The notes: a model not told the origin generated them from the sequence alone. Counted from the stretch's first letter, positions 21,201-31,355 are shown. The stretch: DNA of 64,000 nt from Prochlorococcus sp. AG-363-P08 (GCA_003278195.1 QCGE01000001.1:1-64000), one strand, 5' to 3'. Translations and numbers: made by a program.

Positions 21201-22797
21201 TCCAAAAGTTGATGAATATATAGCCAGACTTAGAAACAGCAAGCCAGGTGTTGCACTGATTTCCCCCCCTCCTCATCACGACATTTATTCAATCGAAGAT
21301 CTTGCACAACTTATTCATGACTTGCACCAAATCCATCCAGCTGCAAAGGTAAGCGTAAAATTAGTTGCGGAAATAGGGATTGGAACAATTGCAGCAGGAG
21401 TAGCTAAAGCAAATGCAGACGTAATACAAATTTCAGGACATGATGGCGGAACTGGAGCATCCCCACTTAGCTCTATAAAACATGCTGGTAGTCCCTGGGA
21501 ACTTGGCCTAACTGAAGTTCATAGAGCCCTTATTGAAAATGGTTTACGAGATCGAGTCTTACTCAGAGCAGATGGTGGATTAAAAACAGGATGGGATGTT
21601 GTAATTGCTGCTCTACTTGGGGCTGAAGAATACGGTTTTGGGTCAATTGCAATGATTGCGGAGGGCTGCATTATGGCAAGGGTATGTCATACAAATAATT
21701 GCCCTGTAGGTGTTGCTACCCAGCAAGAAAAATTACGTAAAAGATTCCCAGGTCTTCCAGAGCATGTAGTTAACTTCTTTTTATTTATCGCCGAAGAAGT
21801 AAGGCAAATAATGAGTATTTTAGGTGTTTCACGATTAGAAGACCTTATTGGTAGAACTGAATTTCTAACTCCACGTAAAACAAACCTAGCCAAAACTCAA
21901 TGCCTTGACCTTTCATGCCTTCTAAACCCAATTAATTCAGGGGAAGAAAGATCTTGGCTAATTCATAGCAAAAAGCCACATGACAATGGCGAAATCCTTG
22001 AGAACAAACTTCTGATAGATAAGGAGATAATTTCTGCAATTGCCAACCACAAAGTGGTCACTAGAGAATTAAAGATCCTAAATACCGATAGAAGCGTTTG
22101 TGCACGTATTTCTGGAGAAATAGCCTCTATGCATGGGAATAAAGGCTTCAAAGGTGAACTAAGGCTCAACTTCAATGGTTCAGCAGGACAAAGTTTTGGC
22201 GCATTCTTACTTCAAGGAATGATTTTATCTCTAACAGGGGAAGCCAATGACTATGTAGGTAAAGGGATGAATGGAGGACAAATAACAATTACACCTTCTT
22301 TATCCCAAGGCAATGCTAGTGACCAAGTAATACTTGGGAATACCTGCCTTTATGGAGCTACTGGTGGAAGCCTTTATGCTCTTGGCAGGGCTGGGGAAAG
22401 ATTTGCAGTTAGGAACAGTGGAGCCATCGCAATCATTGAGGGTGCTGGAGACCATTGCTGTGAATATATGACTGGTGGGGTTGTGGTTGTACTTGGTACT
22501 ACTGGGAGAAATGCCGCTGCTGGAATGACTGGTGGCGTTGCATTTCTATTAGATGAAGAAGAGAAAGCAGAGATGAGAGTCAACAAAGAAATTGTAGAGT
22601 TCTCAGACTTACAAACTAATGAGCAAGAAAAGCTCCTAAAGGAATTAATAGCAAAATATCTTAGACAAACAAAAAGCGAAAAAGCAAAGGAAATAATTGA
22701 AAATTGGAATTACTGGAAAGGGAAATTTAGGGTTCTTATACCACCGAGCGAAAGAGAAAATCTTGGTTTACGATCTAAAGAGAAGCTTGCGGTATAG
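18208..22797 (+). CDS. glsF: Ferredoxin-dependent glutamate synthase
   Basis: Fd-GOGAT, 1529 residues, transfers the amide of glutamine to 2-oxoglutarate using ferredoxin electrons; the second half of the GS-GOGAT nitrogen assimilation cycle. After a 27-residue propeptide, C28 in DACGVGF is the N-terminal nucleophile of the glutaminase domain. The central FMN/synthase region includes SISPP-type and GHDGGTGASPLSS motifs; CHTNNCPVGVATQ holds the 3Fe-4S cysteines; a C-terminal GXGXG beta-helix follows. The ATG at 18208 was chosen; a TTG three codons upstream is possible. Length excludes an NADPH small-subunit partner. Confidence 0.97.
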   Translation: MSDVPNRSNWPYCDSNTPGIAAGEKDACGVGFLAQIQGKASHWILEQALQGLNCMEHRGGCGGDSDSGDGAGILCAIPWRFLRSVWPAIKTENNNYGLGMLFMPKEPSRREKARKFCEEEANALGLISRGWRKVPVDPSTLGILARENAPYIEQWLVETKDSIAINEFEKNLFRLRRRIGNRAKTLWAKHSIDFYVASLSTRTVVYKGMVRSSVLAKFYKDLQDPRFEVSFAVYHRRFSTNTLPRWPLAQPMRLLGHNGEINTLLGNLNWAKATEVNLEDAWGSDAEDIKPVVNPAFSDSANLDATLELLVRSGRPITDSLLTLVPEAFRYQPELTNKPEIQAFYEYSACTQEPWDGPALLVFSDGQYVGATLDRNGLRPARYCITNDGFVVMGSEAGVVDIKESQIIEKGRLGPGQMLTVDLENNRLLRNWDVKKEVALRYPYQEWLTQNRKTLSAHPWQEKTDLKDLDLLQQQTAFGFTAEDFDLVIEAMAGGAKEPTYCMGDDIPLAVLSDKPHLLYDYFKQRFAQVTNPPIDPLREKLVMSLEMHLGKRRSPLRPEPSAASVIHIKSPILNEASLESISKQGISTKTIKTLVSLKNGPEELKKQISQVCNDAEQAVLNGSQILVLSDKGVDANLTYIPPLLAVGSVHHHLLEKGLRLNTSIIIETAQCWSTHHLACLIGYGASAVCPWLTWETTRHWWKHPRTQKLFESGKLNSLSIIDAQLNLQKALEDGLRKILSKIGISMLSSYHGAQIFEAIGIGADLVDLAFKGTTSRVAGISLNDLASETLTFHSKAFPELDKKKLEFMGFVQYRTGGEFHLNSPEMTKALHKAVKEGPGYDHFSTYKALLEGRPVTALRDLLTLKPAKSHCPLDQVESVEDICKRFCTGGMSLGALSREAHEVLAVAMNRIGGKSNSGEGGEDPQRFKIINDVDESNSSKSLPSIKGLKNGDTACSAIKQIASGRFGVTPEYIRSGKQLEIKVAQGAKPGEGGQLPGPKVDEYIARLRNSKPGVALISPPPHHDIYSIEDLAQLIHDLHQIHPAAKVSVKLVAEIGIGTIAAGVAKANADVIQISGHDGGTGASPLSSIKHAGSPWELGLTEVHRALIENGLRDRVLLRADGGLKTGWDVVIAALLGAEEYGFGSIAMIAEGCIMARVCHTNNCPVGVATQQEKLRKRFPGLPEHVVNFFLFIAEEVRQIMSILGVSRLEDLIGRTEFLTPRKTNLAKTQCLDLSCLLNPINSGEERSWLIHSKKPHDNGEILENKLLIDKEIISAIANHKVVTRELKILNTDRSVCARISGEIASMHGNKGFKGELRLNFNGSAGQSFGAFLLQGMILSLTGEANDYVGKGMNGGQITITPSLSQGNASDQVILGNTCLYGATGGSLYALGRAGERFAVRNSGAIAIIEGAGDHCCEYMTGGVVVVLGTTGRNAAAGMTGGVAFLLDEEEKAEMRVNKEIVEFSDLQTNEQEKLLKELIAKYLRQTKSEKAKEIIENWNYWKGKFRVLIPPSERENLGLRSKEKLAV

Positions 22798-22800
22798 GCG

Positions 22801-23106
22801 ATGCAATGGTTTATAAAAACAGAGTTTTTTACAGAAAAAACCAAGTCATTATCCTCTGAAGAGCGAAAAATCTACTTAAAGAAACACCTCGACTGGACAA
22901 AATCACTCAAGAAAAAAGGAGTCAAACTTTATAGCGGTTATTTGACAAATAAGAATGGGGTTCCTGGTGGAGGAGGCTTACTAGTTTTTCAAGCAAAATC
23001 ATTCGAATTAGCAAACGAGCTTATCCAAAATGATCCAATGATTAAAGAAGGTCTAGTAGAGTGGAAGCTGCAAAAATGGGTTTTAATTTCAGGAGATTTA
23101 AGTTGA
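22801..23106 (+). CDS. YciI-like protein
   Basis: A 101-residue protein related to the YciI/YCII family (dimeric alpha-beta barrel fold). It shows KKHLDWTKSLKKKGVKLYSGYLT, then GGGGLLVFQAKSFELANELIQNDPMIKEGLVEWKLQKW. The function is unknown. It starts 3 bases after the glsF stop, so it is probably translated from the glsF message; that link to nitrogen metabolism is inference. Confidence 0.75.
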   Translation: MQWFIKTEFFTEKTKSLSSEERKIYLKKHLDWTKSLKKKGVKLYSGYLTNKNGVPGGGGLLVFQAKSFELANELIQNDPMIKEGLVEWKLQKWVLISGDLS

Positions 23107-23110
23107 TAAG

Positions 23111-23995
23111 CTAGCGAGGATATTTCTTCATCAATTTCTTTACTTCACCAGCATGGTAACTACTTCGAGTCAAAGGCGAACTGATAACTTGTAGAAAGCC
23201 AATTTCCTCTTCTCCTATCTTCCTAAAATATTCAAACTTTTCAGGACTGACAAAGCGTTCAACTGGGATATGTTTCTTACTAGGAGAAAGATATTGACCA
23301 ATGGTTAAGATATCTACTTCTTGTTTTTTGAGATCCTGCATAACCCCCAGGATCTCTTCATCACTTTCCCCCAATCCAACCATAAGTCCAGATTTCGTGT
23401 AAACCTTTTCAGACATTTGCCTTACCCGTTCTAATAACTCTAAAGATCTTCGATATTTCCCTTGAGGTCTTGCTCTTTTATATAGCCTAGGAACAGTTTC
23501 AATATTATGGTTCAAAACATCAGGCGAAACATGCATAAGTCTAGTTAAAGCTTCCCAATTACCACACAAGTCTGGTATTAGGAGTTCAATAGTTGTAGTT
23601 GGAGAGCTACCTCTAATCATCTCAACACATTTAAAAAACTGACTTGCACCGCCATCTTCTAAATCATCTCTATTAACAGAAGTAATCACTACGTGTGAGA
23701 GAGATAATCGAGAGACTGCTTCTGCTAAACGGGTTGGTTCAGTTGGATCTAAAGGTAAGGTGGCCTTTTCAAAGTCAATATCGCAATAAGGGCAAGCCCT
23801 GGTACAACCAGGGCCCATAATTAAAAAAGTTGCTGTACCACCTGCAAAGCACTCTCCAATATTTGGACAGCTAGCTTCTTGGCAAACAGTATTTAGATTG
23901 AGATCCACAAGAAGATCTGCAACTTTCCCAATACGTTCTCTTTGAGGAGCCTTTACTCGTAACCACTCAGGTTTATTTAAAGCAAGATCTTTCAT
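23111..23995 (-). CDS. lipA: Lipoyl synthase
   Basis: Radical SAM lipoyl synthase, about 294 residues, inserts two sulfurs into octanoyl-protein to make lipoate. The auxiliary cluster motif [12 protein letters not shown] and the SAM-cluster motif CTRACPYC are both complete, followed by [15 protein letters not shown] and the C-terminal [13 protein letters not shown] with the RSSYHA serine ligand. I chose the ATG at 23995; a TTG nine codons upstream (24022) is possible, but neither has a good ribosome site. Confidence 0.95.
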   Translation of the reverse strand: MKDLALNKPEWLRVKAPQRERIGKVADLLVDLNLNTVCQEASCPNIGECFAGGTATFLIMGPGCTRACPYCDIDFEKATLPLDPTEPTRLAEAVSRLSLSHVVITSVNRDDLEDGGASQFFKCVEMIRGSSPTTTIELLIPDLCGNWEALTRLMHVSPDVLNHNIETVPRLYKRARPQGKYRRSLELLERVRQMSEKVYTKSGLMVGLGESDEEILGVMQDLKKQEVDILTIGQYLSPSKKHIPVERFVSPEKFEYFRKIGEEEIGFLQVISSPLTRSSYHAGEVKKLMKKYPR

Positions 23996-24061
23996 ATAAG
24001 AAGAGTAGAAAACAATCTTCAAGATTTAGCTGTCTTTAAAAAATCTTCTAAAGTCAAAATT

Positions 24062-24135
24062 CGGGATGTAGCGCAGCTTGGTAGCGCACTTCGTTCGGGA
24101 CGAAGGGGCCGCAGGTTCGAATCCTGTCATCCCGA
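24062..24135 (+). tRNA. tRNA-Pro (anticodon CGG)
   Basis: A 74-base cloverleaf: acceptor CGGGATG (24062-24068) pairs with CATCCCG (24128-24134), discriminator A at 24135. The D arm has GCGC...GCGC, the anticodon stem CTTCG/CGAAG encloses TTCGGGA, giving anticodon CGG, and the T loop is TTCGAAT. The body closely matches bacterial tRNA-Pro(CGG). CCA is not encoded. Confidence 0.95.
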
Positions 24136-24179
24136 TTCAAAAAAATTTTTAGCTATCAATTCAAATACACCAAGACATC

Positions 24180-25997
24180 TTAATAACCACGAGGGGTAAC
24201 CATGCGGCCTTTTGAAATTCGTGTGGAACTATTACCTAACAGAATCAATGAGAGCATGTCCACTTTATTTACTGGAAACTCAGAAAGAGTATGCAATTGG
24301 ACCTCCTCTTCCTCTCGGCCAAGCTGCCTAGCAAGTGCAACAGGAGTTTTAGCTTCTCTATGCGCTAGGAAAATTTCAATTGCTCTTAGTAACTGCCAAT
24401 CACGATTTTGTGATCTTGGATTATAGATTGCGACAACAAAATCTCCTGCTGCTGCTGCTTCTAACCTTCGTTCAATAACAGACCAATTGGTTAGACAGTC
24501 GCTAAGGCTAATCGCACAAAAATCGTGCATAATTGGCGCCCCAAGTTTTGCAGCGGCAACTTGTAACGCAGAGATACCTGGATGAACCTCAAACAATGGA
24601 TTGGGGCAATGATTATCTTCTAACCAAAGTTCTAGAGCCAAACCTGCCATTCCATATATTCCGCTATCCCCAGAAGAGATCAGAGAAACTTTTACCCCTT
24701 GCTTAGCTAATTCCAAAGCCCTCTTACACCTTAAAAGTTCGTTAGTTAATTGACTATCTATGCGCACTTGATCAGCCCTTCGCAAGGGCTCTACCAAATC
24801 CAAATATCTGCTATATCCAATCCATACGACTGATCTTGACAAAGCAGCTCTTGCGTCTTGAGTCATGAAAGACAAATCACCTGGACCACTTCCAACTAAA
24901 TGCAACTCCCCCTGATCAGGAGCAAAAGGCGTATCTGAATTTGCTATTGCAAGAGTCACAGCGCCTACTTGCCCTTCATGCGCAGAAAATATTCTCTTAT
25001 TAAGCAACAACTTTTTTGGATTATCCGCTGCCAATAACGCTGCACTTTCAGCTACAGATGGAGTCCCAATTGCTTGTTCTACTACAAGAGAAGGATTTGG
25101 CACCTCTACTGTGGAGAGCAATTCCTTGCTAAAAAAACGTATTGGCCAATTAAATATTTTAGATAAAGAAAGAAGGCATTTCTCATCTGACTTTATATCC
25201 ACACTTGCTAACCCAGCCACAGCTTCTATGGCAATACCAATTTCATTTAAAGAAGCTTCTAAGGCTGTCTTAAGTAATTCATAACTTGTACTTCTTTCAC
25301 ATCCCACCCCTATCCAAACCGTAGGCGGGTGCCAACTACAGTTATTAGTCTTATAAGGACTTATGAAAACCTTTGGTAATAAAGAAGTTTTTTCTTCAGA
25401 TAATTCAAAAGAACTTTTTGCTGCATCACTTTCGAGCCAAAGAGTTGAGCCGGAAAATTGCTCAACATGACATTTAACTCCTCGAGCTTGAGAAAACATC
25501 AATTCATTCCACTGAGTAGTTTTTCCGCTACTTCGCCAACCCCAGTCCTTGCCAAAGCTATCTAAGGCCAAACGACCCATACAATTTGAATCACTAGTAA
25601 TTACTGGAATAGCTCCCAAATCTGCTGCTACTAGAAAAGCTAATTTTTCTGCTCCAGCTTTATGTCCTCCTATTAAGGGGACGACGTAATTTGCTTTTGA
25701 ATCAATAACCAAAACAGCAGGATCAATATCTTTACTTCCCAATAGAGGTGCTATCAGCCTTATAGCAGCTCCTATCGCCCCTACTATCAATAAGACTCCT
25801 TCGGAAGACCAGTATTTCTCCAATACCTCAGCAGCTGAAGCTATTAATAATTGATTTGGTGGATTCTCTAATTCAGATGCTGCTCCTGGAGTAAGAGCAA
25901 TATATTCACAGTGATTCCTACTTTTCAGTCGATTCAGCAGAGGCAAGGAGCTTTTAGAAAAGCCAAGAGCAAGTCTTTGAATTGGAAGCGTGCACAA
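24180..25997 (-). CDS. CbiG-CobJ fusion, cobalamin biosynthesis
   Basis: A 605-residue fusion. Residues 1-365 are CbiG-like (LIVGAIGAAIRLIAPLL, VPLIGGHKAGAEKLAFLVA, TVWIGVGCERSTSYELL), which opens the delta-lactone of cobalt-precorrin-5A. Residues 366-600 are precorrin-3B C17-methyltransferase (CobJ/CbiH): LHLVGSGPGDLSFMT, SSGDSGIYGMAGLALEL and VAIYNPRSQNRDWQL. The fusion is normal for this lineage, which makes pseudocobalamin. The only plausible start is the TTG at 25997; no ATG or GTG occurs near it, so the exact start is uncertain. Confidence 0.92.
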   Translation of the reverse strand: MCTLPIQRLALGFSKSSLPLLNRLKSRNHCEYIALTPGAASELENPPNQLLIASAAEVLEKYWSSEGVLLIVGAIGAAIRLIAPLLGSKDIDPAVLVIDSKANYVVPLIGGHKAGAEKLAFLVAADLGAIPVITSDSNCMGRLALDSFGKDWGWRSSGKTTQWNELMFSQARGVKCHVEQFSGSTLWLESDAAKSSFELSEEKTSLLPKVFISPYKTNNCSWHPPTVWIGVGCERSTSYELLKTALEASLNEIGIAIEAVAGLASVDIKSDEKCLLSLSKIFNWPIRFFSKELLSTVEVPNPSLVVEQAIGTPSVAESAALLAADNPKKLLLNKRIFSAHEGQVGAVTLAIANSDTPFAPDQGELHLVGSGPGDLSFMTQDARAALSRSVVWIGYSRYLDLVEPLRRADQVRIDSQLTNELLRCKRALELAKQGVKVSLISSGDSGIYGMAGLALELWLEDNHCPNPLFEVHPGISALQVAAAKLGAPIMHDFCAISLSDCLTNWSVIERRLEAAAAGDFVVAIYNPRSQNRDWQLLRAIEIFLAHREAKTPVALARQLGREEEEVQLHTLSEFPVNKVDMLSLILLGNSSTRISKGRMVTPRGY

Positions 25998-26488
25998 GAA
26001 CTAAATTTTAGATTAGTTAATCAAAAGGATTTTGAAAAAACGGCATTCAAAGCTTTTTAAAAATCTAGTAGAAAACTCGTTTCTTCAAAAGAAAGGTGCC
26101 GATGAGGGTAAAAGCAATCATTATTAACCTTATGTCACCTTGGCTATTCTAAAAACTCGACTTTTCAGTAGCCAACTGAAATTGATTGCCGCCAGAGTGA
26201 TCTTCATGAGTCCAATGGAGAGACAATTACCAAGCTTATTAATACGCTATAGAACATTTGTTACTTGCCTTTTGTAGGGACTGTCTCTCCGATCTATGCT
26301 CTATAAAGCGGTCCCCTTACCGGGGCCCACTCGCTCCAGTGTCAAATAAGGGTGAATCCCTTATTACCACTGGCGCCCGGAGATAGCACTACTTAGTTGA
26401 AGTGATGTCTTCGGGGCCCTGCCAAGCCTTAGGGCTTGTCCAAGGGGTGGCCCTCCACCTCGATACCCGTACCTCGAGGAACCTCTCG
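25998..26488 (+). promoter_or_regulatory. psaA promoter and long GC-rich leader
   Basis: A 491-base gap before psaA. The left half is AT-rich and should hold the promoter (TATAGA near 26249 and TATAAA near 26302 are possible -10 boxes, not proven). From about 26277 it turns GC-rich, with alternative pairings: GGGAC (26277-26281) can pair with GTCCC (26311-26315), while CCCC there can instead pair with GGGG (26322-26325). In-frame codons extend upstream of the psaA ATG to a GTG at 26402, but the encoded 29 residues do not resemble PsaA. Confidence 0.55.
26336..26373 (+). promoter_or_regulatory. Stem-loop in psaA leader
   Basis: AATAAGGG (26345-26352) pairs perfectly with CCCTTATT (26358-26365) around a TGAAT loop, and the outer blocks CCAGTG (26336-26341) and CACTGG (26368-26373) pair too, giving a 38-base hairpin with a small internal loop. 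It has no T-run and lies about 115 bases before the psaA start, so it looks like a leader RNA element rather than a terminator. Confidence 0.7.
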
Positions 26489-28738
26489 ATGACCATTAGC
26501 CCACCAGAGCGTGGGAGTAAGGCGATTTACGACCAACCTGTCGACAGGGACCTAGTCCCAGCCGATATTGAAAAAGCCGGTCAACCCGGTTTTTGGTCAA
26601 GAAGCCTGGCTAAAGGCCCCAAAACCACAACCTGGATTTGGAACCTCCACGCTGACGCTCACGATTTTGAAACCCACATCGGTGACCTGGAAGAAACAAG
26701 CCGAAAGATTTTTTCGGCCCATTTCGGACACCTAGCCGTAGTATTTATTTGGATGAGTGGTGCCTTCTTCCACGGTGCCCGCTTCTCTAACTACAGCGGT
26801 TGGCTGGCAGACCCGACGCACGTGAAACCCGGTGCGCAAGTGGTCTGGCCAATAGTCGGCCAAGAAATAATGAATGCCGATCTAGGTGCCGGATATAGCG
26901 GCATGCAGATCACATCAGGCATTTTCCCAATGTGGAGGGCCTGGGGCATCACTAGCGAGACAGAACTAATGGCTTTAGCCATTGGCGCTCTAGTGATGGC
27001 AGCCCTAGTTCTCCATGGCGGGATTTATCACTACCACAAAGCAGCACCAAAGCTTGAGTGGTTTAAAAAGATCGAATCAATGCTCCAACACCATCAGATT
27101 GGTCTGATAGGTCTTGGATCAATTGGTTGGGCTGGTCACTTGATTCATGTGGCAAACCCAACTAATGCAATGCTCAATGCCATTGATGCAGGCACTCCGC
27201 TGTCTATTAGTGGTAAAACAATTGCAAGCGTTGCTGACATTCCTCTTCCACATGAGCTTTACAACTCAGACGTTGTTGGGCAGATCTATCCAGGAGTTGC
27301 TTCTGGCATAGGAAACTTCTTCAGCCTTAATTGGTGGGCATTCAGTGATTTCCTTACCAATAACGGTGGAGTTGATCCTGTAACAGGAAGTCTTTGGGCG
27401 ACAGACATTGCTCATCACCACTTGGCTTGGGGTGTATTTGCCATTTTTGGTGGCCATATGTGGCGTAACACCATGGGCATTGGTCACAGCATGAAAGAGA
27501 TCATGGATAACGCCAAAGGCGATCCAATCCTCTTCCCTGCGCCTAAAGGCCACCAAGGAATTTTCGAATTCTTGAGCAATAGCTGGCACGCACAACTTTG
27601 CATCAACCTTGCAATGGTTGGTTCTGCGAGCATCATCGTTGCGCATCACATGTATGCGTTACCTCCTTATCCCTATTTGGCAAATGACTACGCCACTGTG
27701 CTTGGTCTATTTACCCATCACATGTGGATTGGTGGATTGATGATCTGTGGTGCAGCTGCTCATGGTGGAATCGCAATGGTTCGTGACTATGACCCTGCTT
27801 TACATGTAGACAACGTGCTTGATCGAATCCTCAAAGCACGGGATGCATTAATTAGTCACCTCAACTGGGTATGCATGTTCCTAGGCTTCCATAGCTTTGG
27901 CCTATATATCCATAACGATGTAATGCGTGCATTGGGTCGTCCAGGGGACATGTTTAGCGACACAGCGATCCAAGTCCAACCTGTTTTCGCACAGTGGACA
28001 CAACAGCTTTGGCAAAATTCAATCGGCACAGCATCTCTTGTTGGCGCTGGTGAATTGCCAGGAGGAATTAGTGATGCGTTCTCAATGCCTTTGGGAACAG
28101 CTGACTTGATGATCCATCACGTTCATGCCTTCACTATCCACGTAACCTTGCTGATCCTTCTCAAGGGTGTTCTTTACGCAAGAAGTTCTCGTCTTATTCC
28201 AGACAAGGCGCAACTAGGCTTCCGTTTCTCATGTGATGGTCCTGGACGTGGTGGTACATGTCAGGTTTCCTCTTGGGATCACGTATTCCTTGGTCTCTTC
28301 TGGATGTATAACTCCATCTCAGTCATCATTTTCTACTTCTCCTGGAAAATGCAAAGTGATGTATGGGGTCTTACAAACGGCAACTTTGCGCAAAGCAGCA
28401 TCACCATCAATGGATGGTTACGTGATTTCCTATGGGCCCAGTCCTCACAGGTTCTCACCGGCTATGGCAATGCATTAAGCGGCTACAGCCTTCTATTCCT
28501 TGGAGCTCACTTCATTTGGGCTTTCAGTTTGATGTTCCTCTTCACTGGCCGCGGTTATTGGCAAGAGCTTTTTGAGTCAATTCTTTGGGCTCATAACAAG
28601 CTGAGATTGGCTCCAGCCATTCAGCCTAGAGCTCTATCTATTACTCAAGGCCGTGCAGTGGGTGTCACTCACTTCCTTCTAGGCGGTATTGTTACCACCT
28701 GGACCTTCTTCCATGCCCGCCTTCTTGGGCTCGGCTGA
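26489..28738 (+). CDS. psaA: Photosystem I P700 apoprotein A1
   Basis: PsaA, 749 residues, binds P700, A0, A1 and half of the FX cluster. The start MTISPPERG matches PsaA of other picocyanobacteria and has GAGG ten bases upstream. FX ligands C582 and C591 lie in [10 protein letters not shown]. The motif is preceded by Ser where Pro is usual (FSCDG instead of FPCDG). The region around residues 510-535 ([24 protein letters not shown]) is shorter than in relatives I remember. About the first 500 coding bases use more G/C-ending codons than the rest. Confidence 0.98.
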   Translation: MTISPPERGSKAIYDQPVDRDLVPADIEKAGQPGFWSRSLAKGPKTTTWIWNLHADAHDFETHIGDLEETSRKIFSAHFGHLAVVFIWMSGAFFHGARFSNYSGWLADPTHVKPGAQVVWPIVGQEIMNADLGAGYSGMQITSGIFPMWRAWGITSETELMALAIGALVMAALVLHGGIYHYHKAAPKLEWFKKIESMLQHHQIGLIGLGSIGWAGHLIHVANPTNAMLNAIDAGTPLSISGKTIASVADIPLPHELYNSDVVGQIYPGVASGIGNFFSLNWWAFSDFLTNNGGVDPVTGSLWATDIAHHHLAWGVFAIFGGHMWRNTMGIGHSMKEIMDNAKGDPILFPAPKGHQGIFEFLSNSWHAQLCINLAMVGSASIIVAHHMYALPPYPYLANDYATVLGLFTHHMWIGGLMICGAAAHGGIAMVRDYDPALHVDNVLDRILKARDALISHLNWVCMFLGFHSFGLYIHNDVMRALGRPGDMFSDTAIQVQPVFAQWTQQLWQNSIGTASLVGAGELPGGISDAFSMPLGTADLMIHHVHAFTIHVTLLILLKGVLYARSSRLIPDKAQLGFRFSCDGPGRGGTCQVSSWDHVFLGLFWMYNSISVIIFYFSWKMQSDVWGLTNGNFAQSSITINGWLRDFLWAQSSQVLTGYGNALSGYSLLFLGAHFIWAFSLMFLFTGRGYWQELFESILWAHNKLRLAPAIQPRALSITQGRAVGVTHFLLGGIVTTWTFFHARLLGLG

Positions 28739-28759
28739 CCTTTCCTGACCTTCCCTTAA

Positions 28760-30988
28760 ATGGCAACGAAATTTCCCTCGTTCAGCCAGGGTCTGGCACA
28801 GGACCCTACAACCCGCCGTATCTGGTACGGCATCGCCACGGCTCACGACTTTGAGAGCCATGACGGTATGACCGAGGAGCAGCTCTATCAAAAGATCTTC
28901 TCCACACATTTTGGTCATCTAGCCATAATTGGCCTTTGGGTTGCAGGCAACCTGTTCCACATCGCCTGGCAGGGCAACTTCGAGGCTTGGGTCGCCGACC
29001 CAACTCATGTTCGCCCAATCGCGCACGCAATCTGGGACCCCCACTTTGGGCAAGGCATCACTGATGCACTAACCCAAGCTGGAGCAAGTGGTCCAGTAAA
29101 TATTGCTTATTCTGGCCTTTACCACTGGTGGTACACCATTGGTATGAGGACTAATACTGAGCTTTATCAAGGTGCGATTTTCATCAATATTATGGTTTGC
29201 TGGCTCCTTTTTGCCGGCTGGTTACACCTTCAGCCAAGGTTCCGTCCATCACTTGCATGGTTTAAGAACGCTGAAGCACAACTCAACCATCACATTGCTG
29301 TTTTGTTTGGCTTCTCCAACATTGCTTGGACCGGTCACCTTGTTCACGTAGCAATCCCTGAATCACGTGGCCAACACGTTGGTTGGGATAACTGGCTTAA
29401 TGTTCTCCCTCACCCAGATGGTTTAACTCCATTTTTCACAGGTAACTGGGGAGCATATGCACAAAACCCTGATTCCTTAGACGCTGTCTTCGGAACAACT
29501 CAAGGAGCTGGAACAGCAATCTTCACTTTCTTAGGTGGAATGCAGCCAGATAGTGGATCTCTTTGGCTGACTGACATCGCACACCATCACCTAGCTCTAG
29601 GTGTTGTGATGATCATTGGTGGTCATATGTACCGGAACACATTCGGTATTGGTCACACACTTAAAGAAATAACCGAAGGACACAAGACAGATCATCCAAA
29701 TGATCCTCATAAAGGTCATTTCGGAATAAATCACAACGGTATCTATGAAACCGTTAACAACTCACTCCACTTCCAACTAGGCCTTGCATTGGCTTGCCTA
29801 GGTACAGCTTGCAGCTTGGTTGCCCATCACATGGGTGCCCTGCCTTCCTATGCATACATTGCACAGGACTACACAACCCAAGCAGCTCTCTATACCCATC
29901 ACCAATACATTGCAATCTTGTTGATGTGTGGTGCGTTCTCTCATGGAGCAATCTTCTTCATAAGGGACTACGACCCAGAACTAAACAAGGACAATGTTCT
30001 TGCAAGAGTTCTTGGAACAAAAGAAGCATTGATCAGTCACCTAAGTTGGGTCTGCATGCTCCTCGGTTTCCATACACTTGGCCTATACGTACACAATGAC
30101 GTATGTGTTGCCTTTGGTACCCCTGAAAAGCAAATCTTGATTGAGCCAATATTTGCTCAATTTGCAATGGGTGCTGCTGGAAAAACAATGTATGGCTTTG
30201 ATGCTTTGCTTTCAAACGCAAATAGTGCAGCCAGCCTTGCAGCAGCAAATGTACCTGGGAACCACTATTGGATGGATATGATCAATGCGCCAGACGCAAC
30301 TACCAATTTCCTTCCAATAGGACCTGCTGACTTTTTAGTTCACCACGGAATAGCTCTTGGCATTCATACAACTGCCTTGATCTTGATTAAAGGTGCTCTA
30401 GATGCAAGAGGATCCAAGTTGATTCCTGATAAAAAGGATTTCGGCTATGCCTTCCCTTGTGACGGTCCTGGTCGTGGAGGTACTTGCGATGTTTCAGCTT
30501 GGGATGCCACCTATATGGCACTTTTCTGGGCTGTTAACACTATTGCTTGGGTTCAGTTCTACTGGCATTGGAAACACCTTGCGATTTGGCAAGGCAACAT
30601 TGCTCAGTTCAACGAATCTGGAACCTATCTTATGGGATGGTTCAGAGATTACCTGTGGCTAAACAGCTCGCAGCTAATTAATGGATACAACCCCTTTGGA
30701 GTTAACGCACTATCACCTTGGGCTTGGATGTTCCTCTTCGGACACCTTGTTTGGGCAACTGGCTTTATGTTCCTCATCTCCTGGAGAGGCTACTGGCAAG
30801 AGCTAATCGAGACCCTTGTTTGGGCTCATCAGCGCACACCGATAGCTAATCTAGTTGGCTGGAGAGACAAGCCTGTAGCTCTATCAATTGTTCAAGCACG
30901 TTTGGTTGGTGTTACTCACTTCGTTGTAGGCACGGCTGTTACTTATGCAGCATTTGTGATCGGCTCCACAGCTGGCAAATTTGGATAA
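28760..30988 (+). CDS. psaB: Photosystem I P700 apoprotein A2
   Basis: PsaB, 742 residues, the partner of PsaA in the PSI core. The start [36 protein letters not shown] is canonical; FX ligands C567 and C576 lie in [12 protein letters not shown]. It starts 21 bases after psaA, so the two form an operon ending at the terminator at 31044. The first 290 bases or so use clearly more G/C-ending codons than what follows, as in psaA. Confidence 0.99.
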   Translation: MATKFPSFSQGLAQDPTTRRIWYGIATAHDFESHDGMTEEQLYQKIFSTHFGHLAIIGLWVAGNLFHIAWQGNFEAWVADPTHVRPIAHAIWDPHFGQGITDALTQAGASGPVNIAYSGLYHWWYTIGMRTNTELYQGAIFINIMVCWLLFAGWLHLQPRFRPSLAWFKNAEAQLNHHIAVLFGFSNIAWTGHLVHVAIPESRGQHVGWDNWLNVLPHPDGLTPFFTGNWGAYAQNPDSLDAVFGTTQGAGTAIFTFLGGMQPDSGSLWLTDIAHHHLALGVVMIIGGHMYRNTFGIGHTLKEITEGHKTDHPNDPHKGHFGINHNGIYETVNNSLHFQLGLALACLGTACSLVAHHMGALPSYAYIAQDYTTQAALYTHHQYIAILLMCGAFSHGAIFFIRDYDPELNKDNVLARVLGTKEALISHLSWVCMLLGFHTLGLYVHNDVCVAFGTPEKQILIEPIFAQFAMGAAGKTMYGFDALLSNANSAASLAAANVPGNHYWMDMINAPDATTNFLPIGPADFLVHHGIALGIHTTALILIKGALDARGSKLIPDKKDFGYAFPCDGPGRGGTCDVSAWDATYMALFWAVNTIAWVQFYWHWKHLAIWQGNIAQFNESGTYLMGWFRDYLWLNSSQLINGYNPFGVNALSPWAWMFLFGHLVWATGFMFLISWRGYWQELIETLVWAHQRTPIANLVGWRDKPVALSIVQARLVGVTHFVVGTAVTYAAFVIGSTAGKFG

Positions 30989-31043
30989 AAGTCCTTAATG
31001 TGCCCTGGCTTAAAAGTCGGTATCTAAAACGAAAAATAAAAAG

Positions 31044-31066
31044 CCCCGTCATAGACGGGGTTTTTT
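31044..31066 (+). terminator. Rho-independent terminator of psaAB
   Basis: CCCCGTC (31044-31050) and GACGGGG (31054-31060) form a perfect 7-bp GC-rich stem with a 3-base loop, followed by six T. An upstream A-run can extend the stem. It is 55 bases after the psaB stop. Confidence 0.93.
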
Positions 31067-31355
31067 ATTGCCTGATTTTTCTAAACCACATAACAAAATT
31101 CTCATCAAGCAAACAATGCTTTGCTTGCATTAAACAATTTGAAAAAAGAAAAAATTCATCTAGCCCAAATCAAACATTGCCAATTCAGCAAAACAGATAA
31201 TTAATGGCATTCAAGAAATCATTAAAGCTTCATAGAAGTCTTCTTTCTTAGGGAGCCTTATCGAAAGTTTTAAAGGTAATAAAATAACCAGGAAAAGCCT
31301 GACATCCTTGCAATGCCAAATTATATAGGCTTATTGTCAAAAGAAAGAAGATTAC
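31067..31355. other. psaB-psaL spacer, left part
   Basis: Together with the candidate small ORF and the terminators, this spacer separates psaB from psaL by 713 bases, long for this genome. The left part is AT-rich and holds no convincing reading frame; the plus-strand frame across the psaAB terminator looks like chance. Confidence 0.5.

Noticed and set aside
26402-26488. A 29-residue N-terminal extension of PsaA from GTG 26402
   Set aside because: The extension has no PsaA similarity; ATG 26489 has a ribosome site and gives the usual MTISPPE start.
31000-31200. A 66-codon plus-strand frame after psaB
   Set aside because: It runs through the psaAB terminator stem and T-run, and its product has no recognisable pattern.
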